Position numbers and translations under genes: made by a program | Assembly (NCBI RefSeq): GCF_025398335.1 | Contig: NZ_JAODOO010000002.1 | Coordinates: forward strand, 62,001-126,000 | DNA from: Clostridium sp. CX1 | GTDB lineage: Bacteria; Bacillota; Clostridia; Clostridiales; Clostridiaceae | Length of the DNA: 64,000 nt | Direction of reading: 5' to 3' | Part shown: one piece after another, positions 60,509-64,000 of the stretch | Layout of the letters: each line of letters begins with the position of its first letter | How positions within the stretch are numbered: the first letter of the stretch is position 1 | The notes under the pieces: generated by a model | Told to the model about the DNA's origin: nothing | Seen by the model: only the letters and a program-made list of their open reading frames with translations | The model's database searches: none

Positions 60509-61486
60509 ATGGAAAAGCTAGAAATTGGACGTTGGAAAGTTGCTGGGGCATCAGTAGAAGGACTGTCCCATGAAAAGGATAGCACACCCTGCCAGGATAA
60601 AGTTGCTATGGCTGTTGATAACAGAACCGCTGTAATAGCTCTAGCTGATGGAGCTGGCTCTTGTAAGTTATCTCACTATGGAGCTGAAATAGTTGTAAAT
60701 AAAGTAAAAACTATGTTTATAGATAGCTTTGACAGGGTTTATAATATGGATGCAAAAAGTGCAGCAAGATATATTATAAGTAATATTGTAAGCGAACTTA
60801 GGGAAAAACTTAAAGAGTTTGAGGGAGCAGTATTGAAAGACTTTTCTTCAACAATGTTATTTGTGGCTGTAAAGGACGATAGGTTCATTGCAGGTCATGT
60901 TGGAGATGGAGTCATTGGATATATTTCAAAGGATCAAGCTAAAGTTCTTTCGGAGCCAGAAAACGGCGAATTTTCAAATTCTACTTTTTTTGTCACCATG
61001 GATAACTCAGAAAGATATCTGAGGCTATCTAGAGGAACTATTGGAAATGCCAGTGGATTTCTTTTAATGTCTGATGGAACTGGAAGCAGCTTTTATGATA
61101 AAAAAACTAGAACCTTAGCACCAGCCTCCAATGCAGTTTTAGGTTGGTTAGATGAAAACTCAGCACTTGATGTGAATAAAGCTATCGAAAAAAATTTAAG
61201 AGAACTTATTAGAATGAAAACTAATGATGACTGCAGCATGGCAATCATGGTATTATGTAAGAAGAACTTGGATGAGTTCAGAGATAGGGATATTGAGTTT
61301 AAAAAAGACTTTTTAGAGCTAAGTGATGACAGGGCAGTAGAAAACTGCATTAAAGTCTACGAAGCAGTAAAAAAAAATAGGATAATTAAGAAAACTACCT
61401 TAAGAAGGGTGGCAAAAAGTATAAGGTTATCTAAAAAGATTGTATTTAGACATGTTAAAAGAATGGTCAATATAGGCATACTATAA
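60509..61486 (+). CDS. PP2C-type phosphatase with C-terminal helix-turn-helix-like tail
   Basis: A 325-residue protein. Residues about 1-255 are a PP2C_2-type phosphatase: TPCQDKVAM, IALADGAGSCK (metal Asp and Gly), GHVGDGVIGYI, LLMSDGTGSSF and NDDCSMAIMVL supply the metal ligands. The last 60 residues are extra and look like a winged helix (CIKVYEAVKKNRIIKKTT, LRRVAKSIRLSKKIVF, RHVKRMVNIGIL), which might bind nucleic acid. It should reverse the phosphorylation made by the two kinases of the cluster. AGAAGGAGA precedes the ATG. Confidence 0.85.
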   Translation: MEKLEIGRWKVAGASVEGLSHEKDSTPCQDKVAMAVDNRTAVIALADGAGSCKLSHYGAEIVVNKVKTMFIDSFDRVYNMDAKSAARYIISNIVSELREKLKEFEGAVLKDFSSTMLFVAVKDDRFIAGHVGDGVIGYISKDQAKVLSEPENGEFSNSTFFVTMDNSERYLRLSRGTIGNASGFLLMSDGTGSSFYDKKTRTLAPASNAVLGWLDENSALDVNKAIEKNLRELIRMKTNDDCSMAIMVLCKKNLDEFRDRDIEFKKDFLELSDDRAVENCIKVYEAVKKNRIIKKTTLRRVAKSIRLSKKIVFRHVKRMVNIGIL

Positions 61487-61515
61487 GTAAAGTACTAGAG
61501 ATGAGGTGTTAATAA

Positions 61516-62535
61516 TTGCATATAGTTTGTTCTATTGGTTCATGGGTTAACTCAATAGAAGATGTAGATAAATTAGTAGAAGCAGGTATGACTGTACCTA
61601 GATTTAACTTTTCACATATTGATTATGAAAAGTCAGAGAAGCTTATAAGTGAAATAAAGAAAAAATATCCCGAGATGCCTATTTTTCAAGACTTACAGGG
61701 AAACAAGTTAAGGGTTTCGAAGCTATTTAGAAATCAAATTAAAGTAAATGAAGGTGATATTGTATATTTCTGCACTGAAGAACTATACAAAAAATATCAG
61801 AGAACAGATAAGTATACACTTATACCTGTAGCTTATGAAGGTGAATTTAAAGATCTGCAAAAGGCAAGAACTATCTATATGAAAGATGCTACAATGGAAT
61901 TTACCGTCCTTGGTAGAAATGAAAATGCTATTAAAGTACAGGTAAAAAAAGGTGGCATGGTCAGAGGAGAAAAGGGGATAAATGCTCCTGGCATGGATAG
62001 AAGTAAGCTTGGATTAACAGAAAAGGATAAGAATGATATAAAGTGGGGACTAGACCGGGGGATAGATATTATATGCCTATCTTATGTAACTAGTGATGAC
62101 AGTATTAAAGAATTGAAAAGCTTTATTAAAGATTATCAAAAATACAATAAAGATATAAAGATGCCTATAATTTGGGCCAAAATTGAGTGTAGAGATGCTA
62201 TAGAAAATTTTGATAAAATAGTAAAGGTAAGCGATGGCATTATGATAGGCAGGGGAGATCTGTTAGCAGAGTTGGAACTCCATGAAATTCCTTTAGCTCA
62301 AGATAAAATTGTTACAAAGATGAAAAAGAGTGTAAAGGAGCTAATTATTGCTACCTATGTATTAGATTCCTTAAAAAAAGGCAGTATGCCAACTATAAAT
62401 GAAGTTAACGATATATATAATTTCATGAAAAATAAGGTTAATGGTTTTATGTTATCCGGTGAGGTAACTATTTCTAGAACCCCTATTGAAAATATCAAGC
62501 TTTTAAAGGATTTAGTTACAAGATTTGAGAATTAA
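61516..62535 (+). CDS. Pyruvate-kinase-like protein lacking the C-terminal domain
   Basis: A 339-residue protein with clear pyruvate kinase text: FQDLQGNKLRVSKLF (for DLKGPEIR), IYMKDATMEFTV, GINAPGMDRSKLGLTEKDKNDI, catalytic Lys in IIWAKIECRDAIENFDKI, metal-type MIGRGDLLAEL and GFMLSGEVTISRTPIENI. The A barrel and B domain are present; the regulatory C-terminal domain of about 120 residues is absent. It may use PEP or a related compound, or act as sensor. TTG start with GAGGTG upstream. Location inside the kinase/PIN operon suggests a role in that system rather than in glycolysis. Confidence 0.8.
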   Translation: MHIVCSIGSWVNSIEDVDKLVEAGMTVPRFNFSHIDYEKSEKLISEIKKKYPEMPIFQDLQGNKLRVSKLFRNQIKVNEGDIVYFCTEELYKKYQRTDKYTLIPVAYEGEFKDLQKARTIYMKDATMEFTVLGRNENAIKVQVKKGGMVRGEKGINAPGMDRSKLGLTEKDKNDIKWGLDRGIDIICLSYVTSDDSIKELKSFIKDYQKYNKDIKMPIIWAKIECRDAIENFDKIVKVSDGIMIGRGDLLAELELHEIPLAQDKIVTKMKKSVKELIIATYVLDSLKKGSMPTINEVNDIYNFMKNKVNGFMLSGEVTISRTPIENIKLLKDLVTRFEN

Positions 62536-62614
62536 ATAGTCTTTGAAGATATTATTTTTTATCAGCTTACTTTTTAAAATTTAGACTATAAATTGCAATT
62601 AAGGAGTGGTAGTT

Positions 62615-63241
62615 ATTAATTACTCTGAATTATTTAATAAATATAGAATACTAGTAGATACTTCCAGTTTTCTCTGTACTGGAGCAGAAGAGTTTTTTAT
62701 TCATAAAGCTGAAAGGGAATTAAAGAATAGTAATAAAAAATTTATCATACAGTACAAAGTAGCGGAAGAAATAAATTTGTTAACTGATAGTGAAGATGAA
62801 AAGGCAAGAGAAAGAGCTAAGAAAGCGGTTAAGCTTGTTAATTATATGTATTTTCAGGGGGGAACTTTAGAGCACTACGGAACAGAAGAAGATTCCTATA
62901 CAGATACGCAATTTTTAAAGATATTTACACAGTTTGGTAAGAACGCAGATTTAGCTCTTATAACTCAGGATAGATCATTAGCTAAGTCTATTCTAGGGAT
63001 TAAAAATCAAAATGATATCACATCTACAAAAGATATAGCAGCTTTCAGAGTTTCCGATGATGGAAACCTAGTTAATTGGGAAGAATTGATAAAAGAAAAA
63101 AAAGTAAGAACTGTTAGTACAAGATGCTTCAACTGCCATAAATGGTTTAAGGAAAATAAGTGGTTTATAGATAAATTATACGACAACGGAAAAAAAGTAT
63201 ACTGTACTGAATGCAAAAAATTATTTATACCTGTAAGGTAG
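62615..63241 (+). CDS. PIN-domain nuclease with zinc ribbon (probable ATT start)
   Basis: A 208-residue paralogue of the PIN part of the upstream fusion. The acid set is conserved: ILVDTSSFL, VAEEINLL, YTDTQFLKIF and LITQDRSLA. A zinc ribbon follows directly (CFNCHKWFK and CTECKKLF), so the kinase is missing here. No ATG, GTG or TTG has good spacing: GTG 62606 overlaps the AAGGAG site. ATT at 62615 lies eight bases after AAGGAG, and alignment with the paralogue (NLDTILKKY against NYSELFNKY) places its Met exactly on this ATT. I infer an ATT start. Last gene of the operon. Confidence 0.78.
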   Translation: MNYSELFNKYRILVDTSSFLCTGAEEFFIHKAERELKNSNKKFIIQYKVAEEINLLTDSEDEKARERAKKAVKLVNYMYFQGGTLEHYGTEEDSYTDTQFLKIFTQFGKNADLALITQDRSLAKSILGIKNQNDITSTKDIAAFRVSDDGNLVNWEELIKEKKVRTVSTRCFNCHKWFKENKWFIDKLYDNGKKVYCTECKKLFIPVR

Positions 63242-63250
63242 ATTTTTAAT

Positions 63251-63287
63251 AAAAAGGGGTATCTCCAAAGGAGATGTCCCCTTTTTG
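63251..63287 (+). terminator. Terminator closing the kinase/PIN operon
   Basis: A stem of about 14 bp with a small internal loop (AAAAAGGGG-ATCTCC / GGAGAT-CCCCTTTTT) and a T5 run. Confidence 0.88.
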
Positions 63288-63302
63288 TTAATGAAGTTAA
63301 GA

Positions 63303-64000
63303 CTAAGAATCAGCCTTTGGTAACTCTTTTACAAATTGGAAAAATTCTTCATAATTCCCCTTGTAATCTGTAATTATAGCGTCTTCTGTTCTATGTAACA
63401 TGTTATCTGTTATTAGATAAGTCTTCATTCCAAGATTTTTGGCTACAAGGTCTTCTTGCACGTCATTTCCAACCATAAGACATTCTACAGGAGATTTCTC
63501 TATATCTTTTAGTATTTCCTCGTAGTACTTTAATTGAGGTTTGCAATAGTGATTGGTTTCAAAGGTACTTATATATGAAAATTCTTCTGGGTCAAAACCA
63601 GCCCAGCGTATTCTATGATAAATTGCTTTCGCTGGAAACATAGGGTTTGTGGCTACAACTATTTTATAACCTTTTTCCTTCAGTATTTTAACACTTTCTT
63701 TAATACTTTCAATGTTGTGAACTGCTTCCCTTACATTCAAGAACCTTGTATCATAAAATTCATCAAAACGATTCTTTAGAACAGATATATCGGCTTCCAA
63801 TCTTTTCCCAAAGTCCTCCATAAAAACTTCTTCATTGGTTCTAAATTCAGTATTTTTAACCATAGCCTTTGTGGATTCCCAAATATTCTTTGCAAACTTT
63901 TCAGGTTCCATTATATCGGAAAAAGTATCTGTTAGTTCTCTAAAATATAGTTTTTCAAATAAAATCATATCCATAGAAAGTAGTGTTCCATCAAGATCAA
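63303..64000 (-). CDS. HAD-superfamily hydrolase (5' end cut by window)
   Basis: The frame runs from the stop at 63303 through the right edge. In addition to the 223 residues downstream of the first internal ATG, the minus-strand text near the edge reads DLDGTLLSMDM, the HAD motif I with its nucleophilic Asp, so the true start lies beyond base 64000. Motif II is VVATNPMFPAKA, the lysine of motif III is in CKPQLKYYEEIL, and motif IV is MVGNDVQEDLVAKNLGM. These are phosphatase or related phosphotransfer enzymes acting on small phosphorylated metabolites. The stop codon region shares text with the dispersed repeat tail. Confidence 0.85.
   Translation of the reverse strand, partial: DLDGTLLSMDMILFEKLYFRELTDTFSDIMEPEKFAKNIWESTKAMVKNTEFRTNEEVFMEDFGKRLEADISVLKNRFDEFYDTRFLNVREAVHNIESIKESVKILKEKGYKIVVATNPMFPAKAIYHRIRWAGFDPEEFSYISTFETNHYCKPQLKYYEEILKDIEKSPVECLMVGNDVQEDLVAKNLGMKTYLITDNMLHRTEDAIITDYKGNYEEFFQFVKELPKADS

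Noticed and set aside
52856-63287. Prophage or integrated element carrying the kinase/PIN cluster
   Set aside because: No integrase, att-like direct repeats, tRNA target or phage structural genes are visible, and base composition is like that of the neighbours.

Overview
This is a 64 kb stretch of low-GC, AT-rich chromosome that reads as a strict or near-strict anaerobic, spore-forming Firmicute of the Clostridium type. Support: strong AGGAGG-type ribosome sites, frequent GTG/TTG starts, intrinsic terminators after most genes, a YyaC-type sporulation protein, many 4Fe-4S proteins, bacteriohemerythrin, an oxygen-independent (siroheme-based) heme module, and a probable UGA-encoded selenoprotein. 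Both window edges cut genes: a GNAT acetyltransferase at the left and a HAD hydrolase at the right. No rRNA, CRISPR array, prophage or intact insertion sequence was seen. One tRNA (Gly, anticodon TCC) is present.

Layout. 0-4.5 kb: GNAT, YbaK-type deacylase, then a four-gene heme operon (two radical SAM proteins and two siroheme decarboxylase subunits). 4.5-9.4 kb: an unknown protein, asparaginase, a DMT transporter and a membrane HtrA-like protease fused to an FHA domain. 9.4-11.4 kb: a FeoB-like transporter with its small Cys-rich partner, whose G domain has lost nucleotide-binding residues. 11.7-19.1 kb: an MFS exporter, a soluble chemotaxis-type receptor, an orphan hybrid sensor kinase, a Crp-family regulator divergent from a ferredoxin-like protein with a well placed operator, and a Gln-rich protein. 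19.2-27.6 kb: housekeeping genes (isoaspartyl dipeptidase, MotB-like, YhaM-like nuclease, M19 dipeptidase, BirA, RNase Z), the HesB/IscA-like selenoprotein interrupted by an in-frame TGA, and several small proteins. 27.7-31.8 kb: a 1366-residue helicase with a C-terminal nuclease-like domain. 32-44.6 kb: YitT, DUF1450, GlnRS, hemerythrin, a compact kinase-like protein, YyaC, tRNA-Gly, ClC, ferredoxin, TspO, a metallo-beta-lactamase-fold protein, and two copies of a dispersed palindromic repeat. 44.9-48.6 kb: a polar amino acid ABC transporter plus an M20 amidohydrolase. 48.9-52.6 kb: a Suv3-like RNA helicase, an M29 aminopeptidase and a small membrane/proline-rich pair.

52.8-63.3 kb is the most unusual part: a compact, co-oriented cluster ending in a strong terminator. 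It carries the hallmarks of a TerY-P-type phosphorylation triad (kinase, PP2C phosphatase, vWA protein; E. coli YegI/YegK/YegL are a known example) in an expanded form. Its genes are a B3/4-domain protein, an 807-residue protein with SAP/Rho_N-like repeats and a possible very diverged Hsp70-like region, a kinase fused to a Ppx/GppA-like domain, a PIN nuclease-kinase-zinc ribbon fusion, a TerY-like vWA protein, a PP2C phosphatase with a C-terminal winged-helix-like tail, a pyruvate-kinase-like barrel lacking the C-terminal domain, and a second PIN-zinc ribbon protein that probably starts at ATT. I infer a signalling system in which reversible phosphorylation controls one or two PIN RNases, perhaps with input from polyphosphate, (p)ppGpp or PEP-like metabolites. 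That function is a hypothesis; the domain content is what the sequence shows.
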